From Dethiosulfatibacter sp. (lineage in GTDB: Bacteria; Bacillota_A; Clostridia; Tissierellales; Dethiosulfatibacteraceae), in the NCBI GenBank assembly GCA_019084435.1, contig JAHRFV010000153.1, forward strand, positions 3,040-67,039: a DNA stretch of 64,000 bases. Reading direction: 5' to 3'. The position numbers and the translations under genes were made by a program. Of this stretch, positions 52,401-60,500 are shown one piece after another. How positions within the stretch are numbered: the first letter of the stretch is position 1; each line of letters opens with the position of its first letter. Under the pieces are notes generated by a model. It saw only the letters and a list, made by a program, of their open reading frames with translations, was not told where the DNA came from and ran no database searches.

Positions 52401-52564
52401 GTATACCCTTTTCGATCCAAGTACTTTCTTAAATATTCTTCTTCAATAGCCGCATTATTTTCTCTTTCATGCCAGTTGCCAAGATAGGTATAGTCAAGCG
52501 TATGAGAAAAAAGCTTGACGATTCTATCTTGAGTTTTTCTTTCGACTTGACCTACACCACTCAT
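49475..52564 (-). CDS. hsdR: Type I restriction enzyme, R subunit
   Basis: A 1029-aa motor/nuclease. The N-terminal PD-(D/E)xK nuclease has KKRPDIVIYVNGIALGVIEL with the K of ELK. SF2 helicase motifs are GGIIWHTQGSGKSLTMVWLA (Walker A), YVFVDECHRTQSGKLHD (DECH box), FIGFTGTPLLKKDKQKS (motif III) and QAICRVNRLHGDDKEYGYIV (motif VI). A helical C-terminal region follows that binds the methylase core. With HsdM and HsdS it cleaves DNA lacking the host methylation pattern. Its ATG overlaps the hsdS stop by four bases. Confidence 0.95.
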   Translation of the reverse strand: MSGVGQVERKTQDRIVKLFSHTLDYTYLGNWHERENNAAIEEEYLRKYLDRKGYTPNLINRAVDKLVKAAGNQVDKLYYANKSVYSLIRYGAQVKEHMGENNQTVSFINFDDVYDNDFYIAEEVSIKGEHKKRPDIVIYVNGIALGVIELKRSTVSISEGIRQNLDNQTSNFIRPFFHTMQLIMAGNDTAGMRYGTIETKEKYYLTWKEDDKADDRLSLEVESITESLDYVLDKQIVGMCHKERLLEIIHDFVVFDRGVKKLCRQNQYLGVRAASQKVKQREGGIIWHTQGSGKSLTMVWLAKWIRENISDSRILIITDRDELDKQIEKVFRGVDEDLYRTKSGADLIEKLNATTPLLLGSLIHKFGRKEGELKESDYDQYIADLKKSLPKDFKAKGDIYVFVDECHRTQSGKLHDAMKVILPNAVFIGFTGTPLLKKDKQKSIEVFGGYIHTYKFDEAVKDNVVLDLQYEARDVDQDITSQEKIDKWFEAKTRGLTDYAVVKLKQRWGTLQKVLSSKSRLVRIVNDIIYDMETKDRLQNGRGNAMLVAGSIYEACKYYELFQAEGFKKCAIVTSYSPNISDIKGESTGEDQETENIEKYEIYQKMLDGKNPEDFEEEVKKQFIDDPAQMKLLIVVDKLLTGFDAPPATYLYIDKSMQDHGLFQAICRVNRLHGDDKEYGYIVDYKDLFKSLEKSVGDYTSEAFDGYEKEDIEGLLTNRLDKAREKLDTALESLEALCEPVAPPKDTLAYIRYFVAKDTLDKDAIKENEQKRLALYKHVVAFIRAYAGLANEMEDAGYSKQEADEIIRLTKYYDNVRHEVMHAAGDYIDLKAYEGGMRHLIDSYISAKDSEKISAFDDMSLIDLIVEKGEDAVYSLPEGIKKDKEAAAETIENNVRKLIIDETPTNPKYYEKMSVLLDEIIKLRKEQVVNYQEYLAKIVELAKRAKDPGKSESYPKTINSGAKRALYDNLDQDESLVLAIDEDLTYNRPDGWRGSKIKERKVKYIVGRYVEDDEKLDEIFEIVKNQGEY

Positions 52565-53769
52565 ATCAACCGAATCCTCCCTGTCAAGAGTTCTTGCATC
52601 ATCCCTTGTTTAATGGTTTTATATTTCTCTAGTTTTTCTTCCAATGCTTCAATTTCTAAGTCCATGTCAGATAAGACTTGGGCTATAGCTTTTTGTTCTT
52701 CTATTGAAGGTAGCGTAATATTAATATTCTGAACCATATTCTTATTCAAATTTGATTGAGTACCTGTTTGGCCTTGGGTTCGCATGAAATACTTAATGAA
52801 ACTCAAGTAATAATACAAATACTCGACACATAATATTTGATCGTAACATTGAATACCCAAAATTGCTTGGCTGGAAGACACTTCTTTCTTTGTAATAACA
52901 CATTCTCCAATTGAAGCATACATTGCATATAGAATAGTATCTTCAGGAAATAACACAGCTGAACTATTATTCAATCCTTCTTGTGTTATTTTTTTCTCTG
53001 TATATCTCAAGTATTTTCTTGAAGCAGTCATGTCATTGATAGAAGCCCAAGGAATCTTACCATTATAAAACTGCTTAACCTCAGTACGAGGAGTTCCACC
53101 ACTTTGCATTCGGGACATTTCACCTAACTTTTTAATTTCCCAGTCACCACTAAACCCAGGAAGTCGCTTTTTACCGGTCAAAAGTTGTTGCATTGCTCCT
53201 AGTTTGATCTTCTTCTTTTTATCAATCAGTTTTTCACAGGAGAGAATCAATTTGTCACTATCCATCAGAGTCTCTGAAATAGCCTTTTGTTCTGGTAGCG
53301 AGGGGATAGTCATTTTTAATGTTTCAAGTGTTCTCTTATTTAATTTATATCTACCCGCGCCTTGTCTACTTAAATGAGCTGTAATATCCCGGTGATAGAA
53401 ATACCAATAAAACCATTCAGTTTGATTTTTTAGGCCTTTAATTACATGAGCATGATTATTTACATTAAACTTACCCGTTACCAATAATGTCATTGGCATA
53501 TTCCGCCACTTTAAAAAATGATCTCCATCTTCTCCAATTAACGAATATTCACCATCTATTCTATATTCATTGATATAATCCTGAATTCCTGTAGGCCCAT
53601 AATAAGGATATTTACCCTGCATGGTTTCTCTAATTTTGCCGCTTATAGGCAACCTTAAATTATTGTAAATTCCATATGCCTCTTTAACCTCTGCAACTTC
53701 CCAGTCGCTTGGAATGATTCCTAGGTCAGTCACCTTGTACCCTTCTGGTACCTTTCTATCATCTACCAT
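52561..53769 (-). CDS. hsdS: Type I restriction enzyme, specificity subunit
   Basis: A 402-aa protein with two target-recognition domains. The first starts at VTDLGIIPSDWEVAEVKEAY and ends in the conserved helix around IPSLPEQKAISETLMDSDKL. The second starts at LPGFSGDWEIKKLGEMSRMQ, contains SGGTPRTEVKQFYNGKIPWA and ends LPSIEEQKAIAQVLSDMDLE, followed by a helix and GMMQELLTGRIRLI. It determines the two halves of the recognition sequence. It overlaps hsdM (7 bases) and hsdR (4 bases). No second, recombining hsdS copy is present nearby. Confidence 0.95.
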   Translation of the reverse strand: MVDDRKVPEGYKVTDLGIIPSDWEVAEVKEAYGIYNNLRLPISGKIRETMQGKYPYYGPTGIQDYINEYRIDGEYSLIGEDGDHFLKWRNMPMTLLVTGKFNVNNHAHVIKGLKNQTEWFYWYFYHRDITAHLSRQGAGRYKLNKRTLETLKMTIPSLPEQKAISETLMDSDKLILSCEKLIDKKKKIKLGAMQQLLTGKKRLPGFSGDWEIKKLGEMSRMQSGGTPRTEVKQFYNGKIPWASINDMTASRKYLRYTEKKITQEGLNNSSAVLFPEDTILYAMYASIGECVITKKEVSSSQAILGIQCYDQILCVEYLYYYLSFIKYFMRTQGQTGTQSNLNKNMVQNINITLPSIEEQKAIAQVLSDMDLEIEALEEKLEKYKTIKQGMMQELLTGRIRLI

Positions 53770-56123
53770 GCAAACCCCATCCTTTCTAAGTGTCTTTCAA
53801 CTTTTTCAGCATGGGACTTCACTTCATCTTCAATTTCAAACAATGTTTCATCATATCTTTCTGCTAGTTCATTAATTCTAGATGCCAAACGATGAGAAAC
53901 TCTATCCATCTCACTATTCACTTCTCTTACGATATATAGAAGCCATTTTATATCGACTACCAGAGTCTTGATTTCATCCTCTGTGAGAACTTTGTATTTT
54001 TCATTGACCTTTTTATCGAGCGCCTTCATGGCATCTTTCACCTTTTTATTTGCATCAGATTCATGTTCTACCAACAGTAAATAGGACTCCAAAACTTCTA
54101 ACTCTTCTACAGACTCTGGATCATCCTTGATATCTTTGATCCGATTTTTCAAACTCCCTTTAGTGATATTCCCTTTGTCGTTTTTAATTTCTTCAAGATA
54201 ACCTTCCTCACCACTGTTTTCTTCTTCAAACTCTTCTTTCTGTCTAGTTATCTCATCTTTATTAGCTTCAAGACTCTCAATAGCTGCTTTTTCCTCATAG
54301 AAGTATTTGTCTATAACAAGGTTCTCTGGTACAAGATCCTTATCTGGAATCCATCCATTTTCTACAATCATATAGACATCGTCCTTCATCTCTTCAAGCC
54401 AGTAAGTCATTAAGTATTGATAGATATCATACTTATCAATCAGCGTTCTAGATGAGAAGGATTCTAATATATCCTCTGCTATGTCATTGATCAAAACTTT
54501 AGGATCAATGTTCGAATCAATTTTGAGGAAGCGATCCCTATGACGTTCTGCCCAGCCATTAATAATGGCATTAACTTCTTCTGAATATAGAATAAACTCC
54601 TGATGATTAAAGATGACTTCTTTGATTTTTTCCTTTTCAACCTTTAAATTATAATAGCCTTCTCTTCCATTTATTTTAAATAGAGACTCTTTCATTGTTG
54701 GATAAACACCCCAATATTTCTGAAGCGCATCTATATCTGCAACAGGAATTCCCCCTTGAAGGTGAGCAGCAATATCCTGGATATCTTCTTCCTCCTGATT
54801 ATCTATATATCTTGGAATGTTGAGATTGTATTCATTGCTCTCGATTTCTTCAACAGATACCATTCTAGAGAATTTTGGTATCTCAAGTTGTTTAGTAAAC
54901 ACATCTACGATCTTATGGACGTCCTGCTCTCGAAGTCTATTTTTGTTCCCGTCCTTAATAAATCCTTTGCTGGCATCAATCATAAAGATACCTTTTCTCG
55001 CTTCAGCATTTTCCTTATCAATTACCAGAATAGCTGCCGGAATTCCTGTACCATAGAACAGGTTGGCAGGCAGACCAATGATCCCTTTGAAGTAGCCTTT
55101 TCTTATAATATTCTTTCTAATTTCCGCTTCTGCGTTTCCTCTAAAAAGTACGCCATGGGGTAGAATTATCGCACCTTTACCCCTGCTCTTTAATGATTTT
55201 ATAAAATGCAAAAGGAAGGCATAGTCACCATTCTTTGCAGGTGGTATCCCATATCCTGTGAAACGATCAAATTCATCATTGTTTGGATCTAAGCCGCTAC
55301 TCCACGATTTTGTTGAAAAAGGAGGATTTGCAACAGCAAAATCAAAGGTCTTGAGTGTTCCGTCAGGATTCTTAAACTCAGGGGATGAAATGGTGTCACC
55401 TTGCTGAATTTCAGCTATCTCATTTCCATGAAGAATCATGTTCATCTTAGCCAAAGCTACTGTGGCTACATCTTTTTCTTGACCGTAAATGGTAACGCCT
55501 CTCTGGGCTTCATCGGCAGCTTTTAATAGTAATGAACCACTTCCACATGTTGGATCATATATGGTCTGAGATTGGCTTCTAGCCTTCTCTATTCCTATAA
55601 CCCTAGCCATAATTCTGGAAACCTCAGATGGAGTATAGAACTGCCCTTTGCTTTTTCCAGATTCAGTGGCAAAATGCTTCATTAGATATTCATAAGCATC
55701 TCCAAGAATATCGTCTCCATCAGCACCATTCCCACCGAAATCCAGTTCAGGATCTTCAAAGATTGCCACCAAGTTGGTAAGGCGATCAACCATTTCTTTT
55801 CCTTTACCAAGTTTATCAGCATCATTGAAGTCCGCAACTGTAATAACGCCTACCAAGTCATTCGCATCAGCCATTTTTCTGATGACAACGTTGGTTTTAT
55901 CCCCAATTTCCTTGTCACCTTTAAGCTTTATCAAATCATGGAAGCTTCCGCCTTCTGGTACTTCTATGAGCGCATCTCTTTTCCCATAATATTTATCTGT
56001 TACATATCTCATGAACAGCAACACGAGAATATAATCTTTATATTGTGAGGCATCCATACCGCCTCTTAATTGGTCACAACTTTTCCATAATCTACTATAT
56101 AGCTCACTCTTTTTCATCGCCAT
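53763..56123 (-). CDS. hsdM: Type I restriction enzyme, methyltransferase subunit (long form)
   Basis: A 786-aa protein. An N-terminal helical domain (YSRLWKSCDQLRGGMDASQY) is followed by the N6-adenine methyltransferase core: GQFYTPSEVSRIMARVIGIE, TIYDPTCGSGSLLLKAADEA (motif I) and FDFAVANPPFSTKSWSSGLD (motif IV NPPF). A long C-terminal extension from ~residue 480 is charged and coiled-coil-like (EEEDIQDIAAHLQGG; EEFEEENSGEEGYLEEI). Typical HsdM is ~500 aa, so this is the extended form. First core gene of the operon; RBS GGAAGGTGAAACGAT. Confidence 0.95.
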   Translation of the reverse strand: MAMKKSELYSRLWKSCDQLRGGMDASQYKDYILVLLFMRYVTDKYYGKRDALIEVPEGGSFHDLIKLKGDKEIGDKTNVVIRKMADANDLVGVITVADFNDADKLGKGKEMVDRLTNLVAIFEDPELDFGGNGADGDDILGDAYEYLMKHFATESGKSKGQFYTPSEVSRIMARVIGIEKARSQSQTIYDPTCGSGSLLLKAADEAQRGVTIYGQEKDVATVALAKMNMILHGNEIAEIQQGDTISSPEFKNPDGTLKTFDFAVANPPFSTKSWSSGLDPNNDEFDRFTGYGIPPAKNGDYAFLLHFIKSLKSRGKGAIILPHGVLFRGNAEAEIRKNIIRKGYFKGIIGLPANLFYGTGIPAAILVIDKENAEARKGIFMIDASKGFIKDGNKNRLREQDVHKIVDVFTKQLEIPKFSRMVSVEEIESNEYNLNIPRYIDNQEEEDIQDIAAHLQGGIPVADIDALQKYWGVYPTMKESLFKINGREGYYNLKVEKEKIKEVIFNHQEFILYSEEVNAIINGWAERHRDRFLKIDSNIDPKVLINDIAEDILESFSSRTLIDKYDIYQYLMTYWLEEMKDDVYMIVENGWIPDKDLVPENLVIDKYFYEEKAAIESLEANKDEITRQKEEFEEENSGEEGYLEEIKNDKGNITKGSLKNRIKDIKDDPESVEELEVLESYLLLVEHESDANKKVKDAMKALDKKVNEKYKVLTEDEIKTLVVDIKWLLYIVREVNSEMDRVSHRLASRINELAERYDETLFEIEDEVKSHAEKVERHLERMGFAW

Positions 56124-56143
56124 ATCGTTTCACCTTCCGTTAC

Positions 56144-56326
56144 TTATTTTTTGTCAGTACTCCTATTGTATCTACCATCTTCTGGCTTCGCAGCATCTTT
56201 AGGTATGGCCCATGCCCAACCAAGACGGGCTACGCCAGATATCTTCCCTTGCCTACATAGAACTTGTACTCGGCGTTCGGTTAAACCCCATTTTTCAGCA
56301 GCTTCTTTAGTTGTAATATAGTCCAT
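56144..56326 (-). CDS. Small HTH (excisionase-like) protein ahead of hsdM
   Basis: A 60-aa MerR/excisionase-type winged helix: MDYITTKEAAEKWGLTERRV, then QVLCRQGKISGVARLGWAWA, IPKDAAKPEDGRY. Proteins like this are common immediately upstream of type I restriction genes in Firmicutes and may regulate the operon. RBS AAGAAGGTGGGTTC. It is the first gene after the operon promoter and ends 20 bases before hsdM. Confidence 0.85.
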   Translation of the reverse strand: MDYITTKEAAEKWGLTERRVQVLCRQGKISGVARLGWAWAIPKDAAKPEDGRYNRSTDKK

Positions 56327-56364
56327 GAACCCACCTTCTTAATTTTTATTAATGTATACTATAT

Positions 56365-56393
56365 ATTATAATCGTAGAAACGAACAATAGCAA
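56365..56393 (-). promoter_or_regulatory. Promoter of the restriction-modification operon
   Basis: Minus strand: TTGCTA (56388-56393), 17-base spacer, TATAAT (56365-56370), about 40 bases upstream of the small HTH gene. Confidence 0.55.
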
Positions 56394-56486
56394 TGGACAA
56401 TTGGAAACTATTGATATGCACTCAACCCAGAATATGACCATCAACAACTACTTCTTTTGCTAAACGGTTGAACCCTTAAAGCAAAA

Positions 56487-58319
56487 CTACATTTCCATGG
56501 GTGAGCTTAATTCAGCATCTAAACCATATCCCCTTAAAACACACCCAGAATCTATCACTTTACACACCACCAAAAAATAAAGAAACCCCTGAAAACACCG
56601 TAAATACGGTATCTCAAGGGCAATTACATCTATTTTCTTTTCAGCAGACAGACGGTCTCCACGTGTGTCGGGTGATAAGTGGGAATATGATTCTTTACCC
56701 ATAGTAATCGTCGATTTTGGTCCAGTTTTAAATACGAAAATTAATTGATGAGGATCTTTTTGACCTCTATCATCAATGCCACCTAGAATAATTTTCTCAA
56801 CTATAGATTCAAAGACATCAGCATCAAACTTCTTTAGGGGCTTGTTGGCATCAAAGTATTTTCTAAAGCTTTTTAGCCTTGTTTTCATTTCTTTTTCTTC
56901 ACTGGCTGTTAAAGACAAATCATTGGTTTCCTTGATCAAACGTTCTTTGTTTTTATTTAGTTCTATAAACTTGTTTTCATAATTTTCACGGTCAATAGCG
57001 CCATCAAGATGAAGATCAATTAACTTCTTGATTTTATCTTCCACTATATTTAGTTCTTTATTAAGTGTTGTTAGTTCTTTTTTACTGGTGCTTTCACTTA
57101 AAGTGTTTTCAATAGTTGATATAAACTCTTCTATGATCTCTCTGTTATACTGGCACATTTCATTAAAAACTTTAACAAAAGCTTCTTCAATAACCACTTC
57201 ATGAATACCCTTGCTATCAGGACAATGTTTCTTACCATGCTTACTGGATTTGATACAGTGCCAAACCACTTTCTTATTCTTGGTGCCTGAGTTCCATGCT
57301 CTTCTACCAACTGTTGTTTCACAGAAGCCACACTCAATTTTACTACTGAAGGTATACTGCCTGCTATAACGTTTTAAACGTCCTTTTTCCATGTTGCAAT
57401 TACGCTTATTTCTAATGGCTTGGGCTTTTTCAAAGGTTTTTTTACTGACGATGGGTTCATGATGATCTTTGATATAATACTTTTCTTCTTCACCCATATT
57501 GTCAAGGCGCTGCTTTGTGATTGGATCAACGGTAAAGGTCTTCCCTAGGAGTAAATCACCCATGTATTTTTCATTCTTCAAAATGCCCCTTATGGTACTA
57601 TCAGGCCAATTGGTACTCCCTCTTTTGGTTTTATAGCCTTTGTCCTTTAATTCCTTTCCAATGAGACGGGCTCCTTTACCTTTATTATAAGAATCAAATA
57701 TAACCCGAACGACCTGAGCTTCTTCTTCATTGATGATAAGTTCTTTGCTTTCTTTATCATAATCATAGCCTAAACAACCTTGAAAACCAACGAGTTCTCC
57801 ACGTTTCATTTTCATCTTTAGTCCCATTTTTACATTGGTTGAAATACTTTCACTTTCCTGTTGGGCTATTGACGTTAAAACAGTCATAGCAACTTCACCT
57901 TGCATGGAGAAGGTATTAATATTCTCTTTTTCAAATAATACAGCTACATTATGTTTTTTTAATAGTCTGGTATATTCCAGCACGTCTTTTGTATTTCTAC
58001 CAAATCTTGAGATGCTCTTGGTAATGACTAAATCAAATTCACCGGCCATAGCATCCCGAATCATCTCTTGAAAGCCAAGACGTTTATCAATATTGGTGCC
58101 ACTAATCCCAGCATCAGAATATATCTTTGCTAGTTCCCAATTAGGATTTTCTTTGATTTTCTGCTCATAATAATCCATTTGAGAATCATAACTTGCCATC
58201 TGTTCAGCCGAATCGGTACTCACTCTGCAATAAGGGGCTACTCGTATTTTGGAGAGCTCTTTGCCTGACGCTCGGTCAAATTTATTCTTTTTAGGTTTTA
58301 TAACTTCTACTTCTTTCAA
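56487..58319 (-). CDS. Large serine recombinase of the mobilizable element
   Basis: A 610-aa protein. The resolvase domain has YCRVSTDSAEQMASYDSQMD (catalytic Ser), KIYSDAGISGTNIDKRLGFQ and ITKSISRFGRNTKDVLEYTR. It continues with NEKYMGDLLLGKTFTVDPIT, a zinc ribbon CGFCETTVGRRAW / WHCIKSSKHGKKHCPD, a coiled coil (KELTTLNKELNIVEDKIKKL) and VFESIVEKIILGG. The final ~75 residues after VFKTGPKSTITMGKE look unlike the family and may be read-through into neighbouring sequence at an element edge. TTG start with GGAAGTGATGAA upstream. Probably integrase of the element to its right. Confidence 0.9.
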   Translation of the reverse strand: MKEVEVIKPKKNKFDRASGKELSKIRVAPYCRVSTDSAEQMASYDSQMDYYEQKIKENPNWELAKIYSDAGISGTNIDKRLGFQEMIRDAMAGEFDLVITKSISRFGRNTKDVLEYTRLLKKHNVAVLFEKENINTFSMQGEVAMTVLTSIAQQESESISTNVKMGLKMKMKRGELVGFQGCLGYDYDKESKELIINEEEAQVVRVIFDSYNKGKGARLIGKELKDKGYKTKRGSTNWPDSTIRGILKNEKYMGDLLLGKTFTVDPITKQRLDNMGEEEKYYIKDHHEPIVSKKTFEKAQAIRNKRNCNMEKGRLKRYSRQYTFSSKIECGFCETTVGRRAWNSGTKNKKVVWHCIKSSKHGKKHCPDSKGIHEVVIEEAFVKVFNEMCQYNREIIEEFISTIENTLSESTSKKELTTLNKELNIVEDKIKKLIDLHLDGAIDRENYENKFIELNKNKERLIKETNDLSLTASEEKEMKTRLKSFRKYFDANKPLKKFDADVFESIVEKIILGGIDDRGQKDPHQLIFVFKTGPKSTITMGKESYSHLSPDTRGDRLSAEKKIDVIALEIPYLRCFQGFLYFLVVCKVIDSGCVLRGYGLDAELSSPMEM

Positions 58320-58352
58320 TTCATCACTTCCTTCACTGAACCTATAACAAGG

Positions 58353-59366
58353 TTACTTCTTATGTGTCCACTCATGTTCTTCTAAATACACATCAAAATC
58401 ATCTTTTTCAGCTGTAGTTAATCGTTTTTGATTAAACTTCTCATATTCTTTTTCAGCAAGTTCCTTGGCTACTTCATGCGAAATAGAACCTGCACCAGTA
58501 AGAATGTCACGCTCATTAAATTTTAGAAAGGCATTAAGCTTTACTTCCCAATCCTTCATATGCATAGGATTACGTCTTTCTGCCTGATCTTCTGCATAAT
58601 CGAGATACATGGTTACAATACGGTTAAGAGATTTTATCTCTTTTTCGGTCAAATAATTCTTGGCAACGGTAATATCCCCTTTGCGTACCTTGTCACCTTT
58701 CCAAGTGGTAAGTCCCATATTATCTTTTGAAGCATCAGCTCTTTGTTCAATAAGTTCTGCAGCTGTATGACCATGAATAGCAAAATGAAGCTTGTTTTGC
58801 ACCGTTGCAAAGAACTTTTTAGCTTCTTCTGATTTTCCATCATAATCTATAGATAAGGCATAAATATCTGTGATTTTCTTATAAAATCTTTTTTCTGAAG
58901 CTCTAATATCACGAATACGCTCTAAAAGTTCATCAAAATAGTCATCACCGATGTTACGCATACCTTTAAGACGCTCATCATCCATGGTAAAGCCTTTGAC
59001 TAAGTATTCATTTAATCGTTCTGTCGCCCATCGTCTGAATTGTGTACCTCTGCTAGAACGTACACGATAGCCAACGGCAATAATCATTTCAAGGTTATAG
59101 TGGCGTGAATTTCTCTGGACCGTTCTATTTCCTTCGGTTTGAACTTGTAAGTAATTCTTACAAGTTGAATTTTCCTCTAATTCACCTTCTTCATAAATAT
59201 TTTTTATGTGAAGTGTTATATTTTGAGGCGTTGTTTGATAAAGTTCTGCAATCGCCTTTTGTGTCATCCATACGGTTTCATTTTCAAGTCTTACATCAAC
59301 TTTGGTTTTTCCGTCTTCCAATTGGTAAATAAGAATGTCTGTTTTGTTTTCCACATTATCCCCCAT
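58353..59366 (-). CDS. RhuM family protein
   Basis: About 337 aa: DVRLENETVWMTQKAIAELY, then QTTPQNITLHIKNIYEEGEL, EGNRTVQRNSRHYNLEMIIA, VGYRVRSSRGTQFRRWATER and LNEYLVKGFTMDDERLKG, a textbook 'virulence RhuM' N-terminus. The C-terminal half (FFATVQNKLHFAIHGHTAAE, then KGDITVAKNYLTEKEIKSLN) is also typical. RhuM genes are frequent in defence and mobile islands near type I restriction systems; the biochemical role is not established. The start may be GTG at 59354, where GGGGGATAAT is a better RBS than that of the ATG at 59366. Confidence 0.88.
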   Translation of the reverse strand: MGDNVENKTDILIYQLEDGKTKVDVRLENETVWMTQKAIAELYQTTPQNITLHIKNIYEEGELEENSTCKNYLQVQTEGNRTVQRNSRHYNLEMIIAVGYRVRSSRGTQFRRWATERLNEYLVKGFTMDDERLKGMRNIGDDYFDELLERIRDIRASEKRFYKKITDIYALSIDYDGKSEEAKKFFATVQNKLHFAIHGHTAAELIEQRADASKDNMGLTTWKGDKVRKGDITVAKNYLTEKEIKSLNRIVTMYLDYAEDQAERRNPMHMKDWEVKLNAFLKFNERDILTGAGSISHEVAKELAEKEYEKFNQKRLTTAEKDDFDVYLEEHEWTHKK

Positions 59367-59415
59367 TTCCGTAATTTATTAATCAATTCATCAGACACCG
59401 TCTGATGTTTTAAGT

Positions 59416-59442
59416 GAACTATCCGGTAATCCCGGATAGTTC
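59416..59442. repeat. Perfect 11-bp inverted repeat upstream of RhuM gene
   Basis: GAACTATCCGG (59416-59426), 5-base loop TAATC, CCGGATAGTTC (59432-59442). A smaller CAGAC-ACC-GTCTG palindrome lies just before at ~59392-59404. No T-run, so an operator or processed RNA hairpin is as likely as a terminator. Confidence 0.6.
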
Positions 59443-59514
59443 ATCAATCTATGTTCCCAATTATCATTTTAATTTTATCACAGTATATAATTAAGTGCCA
59501 CTTAAACCTCGTTT

Positions 59515-59637
59515 TATTTTGTATTTTCTTTCCAACTCAACTTTGATCTTGATGAATTCTTTTTCTGAAATCATCTTTTCATCAAGCAGGCTGGAAAGCA
59601 TGGCTAACTGTATTGTGAACTTCATTAAGTTTTCCAT
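59515..59637 (-). CDS. SHOCT-like small protein (40 aa)
   Basis: Encodes MENLMKFTIQLAMLSSLLDE, then KMISEKEFIKIKVELERKYK. The 'LLDEKMISEKEF..IK..LERKY' pattern is the short SHOCT-like motif found in a tiny gene regularly located just upstream of serine recombinases in clostridial mobilizable elements. The RBS is very strong (AGGAGGGTAAG). Function unknown; possibly a recombination accessory. In this copy the RhuM gene separates it from the recombinase. Confidence 0.75.
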
Positions 59638-59667
59638 CTTACCCTCCTGCTTGATCTTCTTTTTATA

Positions 59668-59967
59668 TTATTTTATGTTCTTAAGAGCCTCTTGTAACTC
59701 TTCAAGTTCTTTGGTGTATTTTGTTAGATTCACCAATTTAATTTTTCCTTGATGAGATAACATCACCAAATGATTTATCTCACCCCCAAGTCTTGATAGC
59801 CTTACATTTATTTCATGCAAATCATACTGGATTATTTCTTTGTTTAAAGCTTTATCTAGGATATAATCCGTTAATGATTTACATCTACTCTTAGCTGCTA
59901 ACTTAATAATTTTTGTTCTATCTTTTTCTGTTACGCGTATATTGATTTGCTTGTTTCGCTGTCTCAT
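59668..59967 (-). CDS. MobC-like relaxosome accessory protein
   Basis: About 99 aa, with an N-terminal ribbon-helix-helix region (QRNKQINIRVTEKDRTKIIK, then LAAKSRCKSLTDYILDKALN) and the MobC motif VRLSRLGGEINHLVMLSHQG. MobC proteins bind oriT and help relaxase nick DNA. ATG at 59967 is preceded by AGGAGGAACATT. The expected relaxase gene downstream is missing: the SHOCT-like gene begins only ~30 bases later. Confidence 0.82.
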   Translation of the reverse strand: MRQRNKQINIRVTEKDRTKIIKLAAKSRCKSLTDYILDKALNKEIIQYDLHEINVRLSRLGGEINHLVMLSHQGKIKLVNLTKYTKELEELQEALKNIK

Positions 59968-59989
59968 AATGTTCCTCCTGCAAATGGGT

Positions 59990-60055
59990 GTGGGCTTGCC
60001 CACTTTTAAACACTTTGGCTGTACAAAGTGGAAGCTTGCCCCTGTTAAAACAGGG
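59990..60055. other. Three adjacent palindromes upstream of mobC (oriT candidate)
   Basis: GTGGGCTTGCCCAC (59990-60003), CACTTTGGCTGTACAAAGTG (60011-60030) and CCCTGTTAAAACAGGG (60040-60055) are each perfect or near-perfect inverted repeats with spacers of 7-9 bases; GCTTGCCC also recurs between units one and three. They lie directly before mobC, where oriT is usually found in such elements. Confidence 0.5.
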
Positions 60056-60139
60056 TAAATAAATCCTCGGGCTTTTCCTACTGTCCAGTAACAAACTAGA
60101 CGCTTTCGGATTTATTCTGGGATATTGAAGATAAAGCTA

Positions 60140-60496
60140 CTATGACTTCGTCAGCAAATAGTGAACTGTGCTTTTGGACCATTTCTCACCGGTATATTCC
60201 GTCATTTTATCTGCAATTTCCTGATAGGATAATTGATTACACTGATACATTTTAAGAAGTCTCATATGTTCACCAGCTGCTCTTGATTTTCGTCCAAAAT
60301 GATCTGGACGTGCCTTTAATTGGTCATTTTCATAAAGCAGTGATTTAATATTCTCTTCCAATAGCCTCACAGCATCTTCAAGTTGCTTAATAGCTTTTTC
60401 CTTGAGCTCAAGCTTATGTTGAAGTACTTGGATTTCTTCTCTCGCTTCTTGTAATTCTGCTCTTACTTCTTCTACACCAAATAATTTGCCTAACAT
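60140..60496 (-). CDS. Coiled-coil protein with C-terminal HTH
   Basis: A 118-aa protein. Residues ~8-65 are a strong coiled coil (VRAELQEAREEIQVLQHKLE, then LKEKAIKQLEDAVRLLEENI). The C-terminus is a helix-turn-helix (KMYQCNQLSYQEIADKMTEY, then TGEKWSKSTVHYLLTKS). It follows the RepA-like gene by four bases and has RBS AGGTGAAGAT. Proteins of this shape occur between repA-type and mob genes in clostridial mobilizable elements. Probably a DNA-binding regulator. Confidence 0.72.
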   Translation of the reverse strand: MLGKLFGVEEVRAELQEAREEIQVLQHKLELKEKAIKQLEDAVRLLEENIKSLLYENDQLKARPDHFGRKSRAAGEHMRLLKMYQCNQLSYQEIADKMTEYTGEKWSKSTVHYLLTKS

Positions 60497-60500
60497 ATCT

